From Symbiodinium natans (taxonomy: Eukaryota > Sar > Dinophyceae > Suessiales > Symbiodiniaceae), in contig CAJNDS010001169.1 in assembly GCA_905221605.1 (NCBI GenBank), positions 620,001 to 684,000 on the forward strand: 64,000 bases of DNA, given 5' to 3'. How positions within the stretch are numbered: the stretch's first letter is position 1; each line of letters begins with the position of its first letter. The notes beneath the pieces are model-generated. The model was not told the origin of the DNA. It searched no databases and saw only the letters and a program-made list of their open reading frames with translations. Shown here in pieces: positions 12,401-19,305 of the stretch. The position numbers and the translations under genes are program-made.

Positions 12401-12806
12401 GAGGAGCTGACTGTTGCACGAAACCGCTGTTGTTTGGGTGTCGTGGCGGTTCTCAGCACGGACCATGGAACAGCTTGACACCCTGAAAACACGCTAAGCC
12501 CCTCCTCAATCCCCAAGCCCTACTCGGAGGTTCATGGTAACAGCAAGAAATGGTTATGGACTTTTGAAATTACCTCGAGCACCTCTGAAGCCTGGCCTAC
12601 CTTTAAAACCCCCCTAGAACCCCTTATAGCCCCCTTATATCCCCCCTTATACCCCCCCGATACCCCCCCTGATACCCCCCTTATACCCCCCCCCTATACC
12701 CCCCTTATACCACCCCTGTACTACCCCCCTAAAAGACCCGGTTTTGCGTCCTCGGACAGGAGCCGGCAGATCACATCCTGCCACCTGGCGCTGGCCGGGC
12801 CCTCAC
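944..12806 (+). CDS. RCC1-repeat (beta-propeller) protein gene, multi-exon, ends unresolved
   Basis: Span of a gene whose exons encode RCC1-type repeats, the about 50-residue blades of a seven-bladed propeller found in chromatin-bound Ran exchange factors and many other scaffold proteins. Seen: GELGLG (4770), VDALYQVK (5412), VAAGFSHAAC (6083), LYLWGFGAYGQLGFG (6262), FGTGPQYGPLALG (8930), VSVRCGAYHTIAQ (11302) and ITSCHLALA (12770). The exons at 4770-4831, 5412-5435, 6083-6122 and 6262-6347 join in phase (phases 0, 0, 1) into one continuous blade-to-blade segment, which is strong evidence of a real gene. No start or stop codon is assigned: upstream exons may lie before this window and the 12.8-19 kb stretch may hold more. 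A RAN-specific RCC1 function is not claimed; most RCC1-repeat proteins are not Ran exchange factors. Confidence 0.75.
1521..1701. repeat. 181-bp inverted-repeat element, family A copy
   Basis: TTGGGATGTT at the left end and AACATCCCAA at the right end are exact reverse complements. The middle contains AATCCCTATAAAGGACTGTT and GCAGTCCTTAATACGGATTA, words shared with the copies at 21834 and 48551. A poly-G insertion and telomere-like words are inside. Confidence 0.65.
2050..2120. repeat. (TTTAGGG)n interstitial telomere-like array
   Basis: About ten consecutive near-perfect TTTAGGG heptamers in the G-rich orientation on the + strand. Sequence on both sides is ordinary, so this is interstitial and not a chromosome end. 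Confidence 0.95.
2492..2557 (+). CDS. Probable exon of RCC1-like gene
   Basis: Exactly 22 codons between ACAG (acceptor) and GTGAGG (donor). The translation contains PGIADSEGCLL and ADCSHLSL; the latter resembles the 'G..H.L.L' strand of an RCC1 blade. Short, so assignment is tentative. Confidence 0.5.
2830..4750. other. Repeat-poor intron or intergenic stretch without recognised exon
   Basis: About 1.9 kb almost free of telomere-like words, unlike its flanks, and more AT-rich at 3.3-3.6 kb. Several open frames of 60-120 codons occur on both strands but overlap each other and show no family motif. It may be an old inserted element; no terminal repeats were found. Confidence 0.4.
4770..4831 (+). 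CDS. RCC1 blade exon (GELGLG)
   Basis: Follows a CTAG acceptor and ends at a GTTTAG donor. It reads x-GELGLGASVRGAATPKPAAPR. GELGLG is the classic end of an RCC1 blade, and the following proline-rich loop is typical before the next blade. It has 2 nt plus 20 codons and leaves phase 0, which fits the next exon at 5412. Confidence 0.75.
5412..5435 (+). CDS. RCC1 micro-exon, 24 nt
   Basis: Eight codons (VDALYQVK) between an AG acceptor and a GTAACC donor. By itself it would be noise, but it joins in phase to VAAGFSHAAC at 6083, giving the usual 'hydrophobic-x-x-V-x-x-V-A-A-G-x-x-H' of an RCC1 blade. Confidence 0.6.
6083..6122 (+). CDS. RCC1 blade exon (VAAGFSHAACVTDG)
   Basis: Begins after GGCAG and ends at a GTGCCT donor. 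VAAGFSHAACVTD is the core RCC1 signature strand (VxxGxxHxxxLT in the family). The single base left over joins the 6262 exon to make DGGLLYLWGFG. Confidence 0.8.
6262..6347 (+). CDS. RCC1 blade exon (LWGFGAYGQLGFG)
   Basis: Starts after CTCAG and ends at a GTTTGAG donor; 86 nt. LYLWGFGAYGQLGFG matches the W-G-x-G-x-x-G-Q-L-G-x-G core of RCC1 repeats almost perfectly. It is followed by DDLRPLAKHC, the inter-blade loop. This is the most diagnostic exon of gene 1. Confidence 0.88.
6375..6420. repeat. (TA)n / TATG microsatellite
   Basis: An alternating AT tract with an internal GT, directly followed by CA/GT-rich and TGTATG-rich simple sequence to about 6560. Confidence 0.9.
6563..6870. repeat. 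TTAATG / TTCATG hexamer array
   Basis: A run of drifting hexamers of the GTTAATG type, with a nearly pure TTCATG block at about 6652-6718 (about 11 copies). The hexamer period keeps all frames open and produces spurious Val-Asn or His-Val reading frames. Confidence 0.95.
6904..6945. repeat. (CA)n-(CT)n compound microsatellite
   Basis: A CA dinucleotide run directly followed by a CT run. Confidence 0.9.
7041..7095 (+). CDS. Possible RCC1-like exon
   Basis: After TTCAG, one frame reads EPDIMRVWGVSAAMPW, which could be the V-x-x-G strand of a blade. Its phase does not fit the preceding exon, so it is only a candidate. Confidence 0.3.
8541..8632. repeat. About 23-nt tandem repeat, four copies
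   Basis: Four diverged copies of a unit close to CCTAAGATTATACTACCTTA(AC), with most changes in the middle of the unit. Confidence 0.8.
8773..8880. repeat. (CCCTAAA)n array with CCCGAAA variants
   Basis: About ten CCCTAAA copies followed by CCCGAAA variants, in the opposite orientation to the array at 2050. Confidence 0.95.
8930..9013 (+). CDS. RCC1 blade exon (FGTGPQYGPLALG)
   Basis: Lies between a CCAAG acceptor and a GTTTAG donor. SVFGTGPQYGPLALG has the glycine spacing of the W-G-x-G-x-x-G-x-L-x-L-G blade core, with F in place of W. A second frame also reads plausibly (DVCLWHGPAVWALGLG), so the frame choice is not certain. Confidence 0.55.
9368..9490. repeat. TTTAGGG / TTTGGGG mixed array
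   Basis: TTTAGGG units switch in the middle to about seven TTTGGGG units and then back to TTTAGGG, a clear block-wise variant expansion. Confidence 0.95.
9721..10028. repeat. (CCCCTAAA)n octamer array
   Basis: About 300 bases dominated by the octamer CCCCTAAA, with CCCCTCAA, CCCTAAGT and CCCTAAGC variants. It ends 12 bases before the exon at 10041, so it fills most of that intron's 3' part. Confidence 0.95.
10041..10100 (+). CDS. Probable RCC1-like exon
   Basis: Exactly 20 codons between CGAAG and a GTGCCT donor, reading PHLPAPGLAKAVLEGTLPQK. The P-x-x-V-x-x-L-x-G spacing before an RCC1 strand is as expected, and the next exon starts with ACVSVRCGAYHT. Confidence 0.55.
11087..11228. repeat. 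(CCCTAAA)n, about 20 perfect copies
   Basis: One of the longest and purest telomere-like arrays of the window, interstitial, about 70 bases upstream of the exon at 11302. Confidence 0.97.
11302..11372 (+). CDS. RCC1 blade exon (CGAYHTIAQ)
   Basis: ACVSVRCGAYHTIAQAQ matches the RCC1 signature strand (V-x-V-x-C-G-x-x-H-T-x-A-L). The 5' limit is at one of two AG sites (11292 or 11301); the donor is at the GTTTAGG after 11372. Confidence 0.75.
12606..12728. repeat. C-rich minisatellite (CCCCCCTTATA type)
   Basis: About ten units of 9-13 bases built on CCCCCTTATA or CCCCCTGATA, with varying C-tract length. Confidence 0.85.
12770..12806 (+). CDS. Possible RCC1-like exon (ITSCHLALA)
   Basis: After CGGCAG, ITSCHLALAGPS resembles an RCC1 signature strand (V-x-x-G-x-H-x-L-A-L). 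It is very short. The end of this gene is not seen. Confidence 0.42.
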
Positions 12807-13183
12807 GTCCTCAGCCCTAAACCCGAAACCCGAAACCCGAAACCCCAAACCCTGATCCCCAAAACCCTCGGAGTTGAGGGTTTATATAGGTTTACAGGGT
12901 TCGATTGGAGGGCAGATTTTGCTGTTGCATGTCCTTGACACCGAACCCCACAGCCCTGTAAACCCTCAACACCAGAACCGGAACCCGAAACTCCGAAACA
13001 TGAACACCTTAGCCCTATACCTTAAGTGCTACGCCCCACACACAGAGGCCTGGTCGAGTGTCCCCGGCCCGTGCTGCGAAGCACAGGAGGGCCCAGGACT
13101 GGGGGGCGGTTTGGGATTTGGGGTTGTGTTTAGGGTGTCGGGTTTCTGGCTCTGGGTTCAAGGCTTAGGGTTTTTCTGTGATA

Positions 13184-13725
13184 CTGTCTCGGACAAGATA
13201 ATTTACTGACTTGTTGGCAAGAGTTGTTGCTGGAATGGCTTTTGGGAAGAATGTCGGAGATGTACCTTTGGCAGATTCAAGCCAAAGCTCTCCTCTTGCT
13301 CGGGTGTGGCCAAGCGCCAAAGAGCAGAAATGCCGCGTTTTTCAAGTTTCAAATTCGTTTCCGTAGTTTCAAATTAGTTTCAAAAATAGTTTCCAAATCC
13401 AGTTGCAAAATCGCTGTTAAGGGGAAACTGCATTTTTCTATGCGCAATTCAAAAAATGAAAGAATCTCAGAGGTTCCTCGTTTTCAAAAAAGCGCGGACA
13501 GAAATTGTAGTTCCCCCTTAACAGCGATTTTGCAACTGGATTTTGAAACTAATTTGAAACTGATTGGAAACTAATTTGAAACTATGGAAACAATTTGAAA
13601 CTTGAAAAATACCAGATTTCGGACTTTCTGCCCCCATCCTGGCCCCTCACACACGGCCCTCAGTTGACTGTGGTCAGCCGTGACTATAGAGACCAGAGTT
13701 TCCGAAAACTTGCCAGTCTCCAGAC
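13184..13725. repeat. Inverted-repeat element, copy 1 of a tandem pair
   Basis: Contains two long complementary arms, 13338-13429 and 13509-13609, with a spacer of about 80 bases, rich in GTTTCAAA words. The unit is followed directly by a second copy at an offset of 541 bases. The open frames in it (116 and 96 codons) are by-products of the arms. This looks like a non-autonomous hairpin (MITE-like) element. Confidence 0.85.
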
Positions 13726-14217
13726 TGTCTCGGACAAGATAATTTACTGACTTGTTGGCAAGAGTTGTTGCTGGAATGGCTTTTGGGAAGAATGTCGGAA
13801 ATGTACCTTTGGCAGATTCAAGCCAAAGCTCTCCTCTTGCTCGGGTGTGGCCAAGCGCCAAAGAGCAGAAATGCCGCGTTTTTCAAGTTTCAAATTCGTT
13901 TCCGTAGTTTCAAATTAGTTTCAAAAATAGTTTCCAAATCCAGTTGCAAAATCGCTGTTAAGGGGGAACTGCATTTTTCTATGCGCCATTCAAAAAAAAA
14001 GATGTAATCTCAGAGGTTCCTCGTTTTCAAAAAGCGCGGACAGAAATTGTAGTTCCCCCTTAACAGCGATTTTGCAACTGGATTTTGAAACTAATTTGAA
14101 ACTGATTTCGGACTTTCTGCCCCCATCCTGGCCCCTCACACACGGCCCTCAGTTGACTGTGGTCAGCCGTGACTATAGAGACCAGAGTTTCCGAAAACTT
14201 GCCAGTCTCCAGACTGT
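13726..14217. repeat. Inverted-repeat element, copy 2 of a tandem pair
   Basis: Nearly identical to copy 1 at its start (offset 541) and at its end (offset 489). The 52-base difference is a deletion in the right arm, which lacks the outer GGAAACTAATTTG part. Few other changes are seen, so the duplication is recent. Confidence 0.85.
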
Positions 14218-14449
14218 TGATGGACGAAATCCTGCATCACTTTTATTATGCAGGTCATCCCTTCCGAACCCTGAATCTTAACATTGCTGTCCTTGCAATG
14301 CTTCGAAGTTGCATGTGTGTGAATGACCGAAATCCTGCATCACCCATATGCGCACGCAACATTGAAACTCGAGGGGCGCGGGGAGCTCGATTACCAGCCG
14401 TCGCACACGCGTAGCATAGGGGGTCATGCAAGATTTTGTCCATCAACAG
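14214..14449. mobile_element. 236-bp element with 24-bp terminal inverted repeats
   Basis: Left end CTGTTGATGGACGAAATCCT and right end AGGATTTTGTCCATCAACAG-like (14426-14449) are imperfect reverse complements, with about 22 of 24 positions paired. No transposase frame is present, so this is a MITE-like candidate. It begins exactly where the tandem element before it ends. Confidence 0.6.
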
Positions 14450-15060
14450 TATGGGGCACATTGGGATGCAGGGTAGCCTCGAAACACTTCGGAAGATGCG
14501 AAGGGCAGCTCTGGCCCGATTGCAAAGGGCCATCGAACACTGTTCTCCCACCAACAGCGGCCGTCGAAGGCAGAAAGGCGACTCTGCGCCTTAACGCCAG
14601 TGCACCTTGCCCTATCGTCCGAAAATATTGGCCGTTGAGCATCCAGCAGATCCCGAAGCTCTTTGAGCTGCATTCGGGTATTTAGCTGGCTGTTGCCACA
14701 TTCCAGCGGGCCGCCAGAACGCAGCTTGCGTTCGTGGCCTCTCGCTGGGCATGGCTGCCTCACACGGAGCATGTGCTGCACCAGATCTTCACCAGAGCCT
14801 GCGGCCCCAAGCGGACTGTCTAAGCGGCGTCTCCAACGTGGCTTTGTGGGCTCCCTCTGGGCCTTTGGGGCTGAGGCATGGGAGCCCAGATCCAGCAGCT
14901 CGTTCACTGTTTTCTCAGAGTTGGGGGCGGAGATCGAGCAGCTCACTGTCTCCCCCATGGTTCAATGTTTATGCTCCGGGGTCATACAGTCAGAGCCTTA
15001 AAGCGGAAGATGTCAACCCAACGAGTGCCGCAACTGCAGGCAAAAACTAGTGAACCCATT
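14450..15060. other. Repeat-poor region with overlapping open frames, no recognised gene
   Basis: No telomere-like words. The minus strand has a 171-codon open frame (14443-14958) and the plus strand has a 43-codon stretch from about 14694 reading FQRAARTQLAFVASRWAWL. Neither matches a family I know. It may be a decayed mobile element or exons of an unknown gene. Confidence 0.35.
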
Positions 15061-15595
15061 TTAGTTGCCCTAAACCCTGAAGCCCAAGCCCTCGGCAGGC
15101 CCAGCGACATTTTCCGCACTTTGTCTAGCCTCTTCTGGGACACCAAGGCGTCAGGGGCCTCAGATGATTTGAGGGTTTCGGGCTTAGGGCTCCAGGTTCT
15201 GTAGGGTTTGGGGTTGAGGGTTGGGTAGGGTTTAGCGTTCGCGAGGGTCTAGGGTTCAGGGGAGGTTTCCAGAGGTCTTCTGTTGGCCATCGTCAGAAAT
15301 CTACACGCCCAGGCTACAGAAGTCAAAAAGCCTGAAACGATTTCAGGGCTTAGAGGAGTTTTGAAGTTTCAGGCTGCAGCGGGAGGGTTCAGCCCGAATC
15401 CCGAAATGACCTAATTAAGCCACCATAACTGCGCGTAATCCGAACCTCAACGGCCTAAATCCTTAAGCCCGGCTCCAAACGGCCTAACGCCTAAACCTTT
15501 TCGACGTAGGCCCGAGCAGAAGCCGGATTCTGCCCCGCGCGGCGCGCCCCTGCCGAACTGTGCCAAGGACCGCTTTCCTTGGTCGTTTAAAGTGA

Positions 15596-15692
15596 GTAGT
15601 TCTCTAAAATAGGGTCCCTTTTTGGGTGTCGCTATATAGTACGGCACCTGAAAAAGAGGGCTCCCAAAACGGACCCGTTCTTTGAGAACTAC
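15596..15692. repeat. About 97-bp hairpin element
   Basis: Ends GTAGTTCTCTAAAATAGGGT and its imperfect reverse complement (ACCCGTTCTTTGAGAACTAC), with a CCCTTTTTGGG motif inside. MITE-like and without coding capacity. Confidence 0.65.
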
Positions 15693-15898
15693 CCAAGTGC
15701 TCTAGGTTTTGAAAAGGAGGCTTCAGATATTTTCGGGGCTTTTGTTTTCAGGCTTTCTGGGGTCTTTTGGGGGGATGTAGTGAGAGTAGTGGTAAATCTG
15801 GTTCTGGCCCCAAAGTAAACGAAGGCCCCCTGGAGAGTCATATAAACCCTGGGGCCCTTAAGCCCTAAACTCCAAAGCCTAAACCTTAAACCCGAAAC

Positions 15899-16035
15899 CC
15901 TGGGCCCTAAGCCCTAAGCCCTAAGCCCTAAGCCCTAAGCCCTAAGCCCTAAGCCCTAAGCCCTAAGCCCTAAGCCCTAAGCCCTAAGCCCTAAGCCCTA
16001 AGCCCTAAGCCCTAAACCCTAAACCCTAAACCCCT
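15899..16035. repeat. (CCCTAAG)n array
   Basis: About 16 copies of the variant CCCTAAG, then three CCCTAAA: a homogeneous expansion of a telomere-like variant. Confidence 0.95.
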
Positions 16036-16759
16036 AAACCTTAAAAGCTATGTAGGTCCCCCGCAATCCGTGAGGACGGGGCATGGCGTCGGGCGCTACA
16101 GACTGCACCCACATCCACTAGGCTGGACTACGCAGGGTTCAGGGGTTTAGGGTTTGGGGTTTAGGGTTTAGGGTTCAGGGTCCAGGGTTCAGGGTTTAGG
16201 GTTTATGGTTTAGGGTCTAAGGTTCATTGTCCGACTAGAGCACTCCCTTGGGACTCAAGAGGCTGTGGTCTTGGCTGGAGGGGTGTGTTTGTTGCGCAGT
16301 CCTGGTTTTGGGAGTGCCTAGGCAAAGGGGCGTAGGCTTGCAAGCATGGCTGCCTTGATTTACCTTGCAGATTTCTGTAGATGTGAGGGAGTTATGGGAG
16401 TGGGCTCGATGACTCCATTCATGGACGAAGCTCCCTTGCGCGCTAGAAGTCAAGATGGTTCAGAAGGATTCGGGAAGGATTCTATGCAGAGTTGGGGGAT
16501 GTAGGGGCTTAGGGCTTGGGGTCTGGGGCCCACTGCTCGTTTCCAGACTTAAACCCTTTATTGCAGGGCCTATCCCAAGCCCAGAACTGAGCTGAGACAG
16601 GAACCCTGGATTTCTCAATTTGGTGACTATAGATCCCAGAATTCAAGCGCAGGCTGAGGGCACCCTGAATTTCTTGATTTCCTACCCGAAATAAAAAAGG
16701 GCCCCAGCTGAGGGTGTTCAGGAGTCTTCATTTTAGTGCAGCACGTTCCTTATATTAGG

Positions 16760-16889
16760 ATGATCATTTCATTAGTTATGATTATTGTCATTCTTCTTCT
16801 ACCTATTATTATTGTTGTTATCACTGATATCATTACTATGATGATGATGATGAGGATGATGATGATGATGACGACATTGTTACCATTAC

Positions 16890-16920
<31 letters not shown>

Positions 16921-16995
16921 GTCATTATTCTTATTATACGTATTATTGTTACTATCATTATCATTTTTTATTATTCTTATTATTATGATGTTTTT
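16760..16995. repeat. ATT/ATG trinucleotide-rich microsatellite
   Basis: A mixture of ATT, GAT and TTA triplets, including a (GATGAT)n block and a (TTATTA)n block. Overlapping Ile-, Asn- and Met-rich frames on both strands are artefacts of it. Confidence 0.9.
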
Positions 16996-17107
16996 TGCAT
17001 TTTTAGGGGGGGGTTGCTCGCGCGTTGTGGTGTCAGCTCCTGGCCGAGCCTCCCTCCTTGTCTCAAACCCCCCCATGCTTTCGTGTTCGGCGGGGTCGCC
17101 GTAGGCT

Positions 17108-17645
17108 ATGGGGTTTAGGGTTTAGGGTTTAGGGTTTAGGGCTTTAGGGTTTAGGGCTTAGGTTTTGGGGTTTAGGGTTTAGGGTTATTGCCTCCGTGTT
17201 TTCGGCAAGAAGGGGGCTCCAGCTAGTGATCGGGGCTGAGGGGGTGCACCCTACACAGCGCCTTCTTCGGGCTTAGGGCTTAAGGCTTAGTTGGGGCTCA
17301 GGGCTCAGGGCTCAGGGCTCAGGGCTCATGGCTCAGGCTTGGGGCTTAGGGCTTTGGGCTCAGGGCTTAGGGCTGAGGGTTTAGGGTTTAGTACAAATTC
17401 CACACCCTAAACTCTGAAGCCGGAACCTCTAAAAGCTACCACTGCCAGGGAGATGCCGGAGCACCCACTGCTGACTGCGGAGCACGCGACGACCCCGAAG
17501 CGCCTTGGGAGCATCCTCTGCCCTGAAATCCGGGACCCAAAGCTGCAGGGTTTAGGGTTTAGGGAGAGGGTTTAGGGTTTAGGGTTTAGGGTTAGGGTTT
17601 AGGGTTTAGGGTTTCGGGTTTATTTCGGGTTTCGGGTTTCGGGCA
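17108..17645. repeat. Degenerate TTTAGGG / GGGCTCA arrays
   Basis: Several short TTTAGGG blocks (17108-17190, 17546-17620), a GGGCTCA block (17290-17330) and a TTTCGGG tail. Confidence 0.85.
17450..17527 (+). CDS. Possible exon of unknown gene
   Basis: Between CCAG (17448) and about 17527, one frame reads EMPEHPLLTAEHATTPKRLG then SILCPEIR, with no telomere-like words. No family is recognised. It could be a late exon of gene 1 or a separate gene. Confidence 0.3.
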
Positions 17646-18036
17646 CCCTCAACCCGAAGTCCTTCAAAAGCCGACAGCCAGAGGCGGGCCTCGCGCTTGG
17701 AGCCCCTGCCACTGCCGGGGCCTGGTGGCATCGCGGCGCGGCCCTGAGGGTTTTTTCGGGTTTAGGGTTGAGAGTTTAGGGTTTAGGGTTTAGGGTTTAG
17801 GGTATAATTACTAATGGTATTCCCTTCTGGCCCCTTTATAGAAACAGAATAACACCCCAAACCTATTCTTATTCTCAAGGCCCTTATAGTTGTGAGGTCA
17901 TGGGCTTAGTGGGCTGCGGGGTTTAGGAGTCTAGTGGCTTCGGAGTTCATGGGTTTGGGCTTGAGCCTCAAGGGATTGGGGGAGTCGACGTTGCCCAGGT
18001 TGTGTGAGGGTCTGGAGCATAGGGCGGGGGAGGGAG

Positions 18037-18039
<3 letters not shown>

Positions 18040-18067
<28 letters not shown>

Positions 18068-18068
18068 A
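18040..18068. repeat. Poly-G tract
   Basis: A run of about 27 G (18041-18067). The exact length is likely to be unreliable in any assembly. Confidence 0.9.
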
Positions 18069-19213
18069 GTGGTTGAGGGGCGGGTGGGGGTGGTTGAGGG
18101 GCTCAGCTGAAGCCTCAGCCTGAGTTTTAAGGTTTTATGGTTCAGGGTGTAGGGTTAGGGCTCAGCAAGAAGGTACTCTTCAGGTGTGAGACATCCGTGT
18201 GCGCAGCTCGAAACAAACGCGCTTTGGGGTTGGCGTGTCGGGCTTCTCTAGGTTTGGACGCAGGCAGGAGAAGACCCTCTAGCCTCACTAGCGCCCCACA
18301 TCCTGAACCGTTAGACGCCCCTTAGGGCAAGAGTTTTAGCTCTGTTTGTTCTTGAACACAACCGTCGTTACAAGAAGCAAGATCGTTGCTGCTGCTTATG
18401 TGCTGCTTTTGGGGTGGGGGTGTCGGGGATGTTGTTTAGGGCTTAGGGTTTGGTGGTGCTTCGCAGGTTCCAAACACCTTCAGCCCTATAAGCCCTATGC
18501 TAGGGAGAATGGCAGCGGTACATCGCTCGCTTTCCGGAGCTCACGCTGATCGGCTCAAGAAACAGGGAGGTCCGAAAGTCTCCAATTTGTTTTCCGTAGG
18601 ACATCGACTGGCCTGGTGCCTGCCTCGAAGAAGAGGTTTCGGGATTCTTGCGGTTTGGGGGATTATCGGATGGGGCTTAGGCCAGGAGCAGCTCCTTTGT
18701 GCCAGCGCTGTCGAGAGGGTCCAGGGAGGGTCTGAGGTCTGAGGGCTTTTGGGAATTTGGGCTTTTGAGGGTTCGGGTTGAGTGTCAAACTTGAAGCCAG
18801 GTGCCGCATCCTGCTTCCTAAATGCATCTTCGCGGCTGCTATGTCCTAAACCCTAAACCAAACCCTAAACTCTAACCCCCAAACCCTATAAACCCTACAC
18901 CCCAAGCCCGATCCCCAAGTCCCTTAATTAGGGACTTGAAGGTTTCATTTGCGGATTCTTCACACAAAGTGGGATGCAAGAGCTCCGTACTTCTGTATTT
19001 CGGTAGCACCCTCAAACCGCCTAAAAAGCCTAACGCCATATCCATATCCTCACCCAAGAACGTAGGGCTTCACACTCCGCCCTGCCGCCCACCTGGCGGT
19101 CAGGGGGTTTAGGGTTTGGGGGGGCGTTGACCTAAAGAATGAGGAGAGCCTTTCGGGTATTTGGTTTAGGGCGCCGGGTGAATCCCTATCTCTGCCCAGG
19201 GCCAGGAAGCAAC

Positions 19214-19305
19214 ATGTCTGCAGAGTTGGCAGAGGAGATCGCCGCGCGCGATGCTGAGGATGTCATCGAGCAGGCGGACGGCGGACCAGGGCTGCGCAGT
19301 GGCAG
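19214..19305 (+). CDS. COG5: COG5 candidate first exon
   Basis: ATG at 19214, reading MSAELAEEIAARDAEDVIEQ then ADGGPG, with a GTTTCG donor at 19306. The acidic, alanine-rich N-terminus has no repeat words. It is assigned as the start because it is the first coding-like segment before the FRKPDFN exon. A further small exon near 19719-19770 (QDSLIRRLLAVGSGTK) is possible. Confidence 0.5.

Noticed and set aside
12062-12478. 138-codon frame as an exon of the RCC1-like gene
   Set aside because: Its first half is a CATTCATT-type simple repeat and the second half has no RCC1 pattern. The frame lies between plausible exons but cannot be joined in phase.
13224-14007. 116- and 80-codon frames with the same sequence
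   Set aside because: They are the two copies of the tandem hairpin element; the shared protein reflects the DNA duplication.
14443-14958. 171-codon minus-strand frame
   Set aside because: Long for chance, but it overlaps two plus-strand frames, shows no known family and has no neighbour support. Kept only as an unexplained region.
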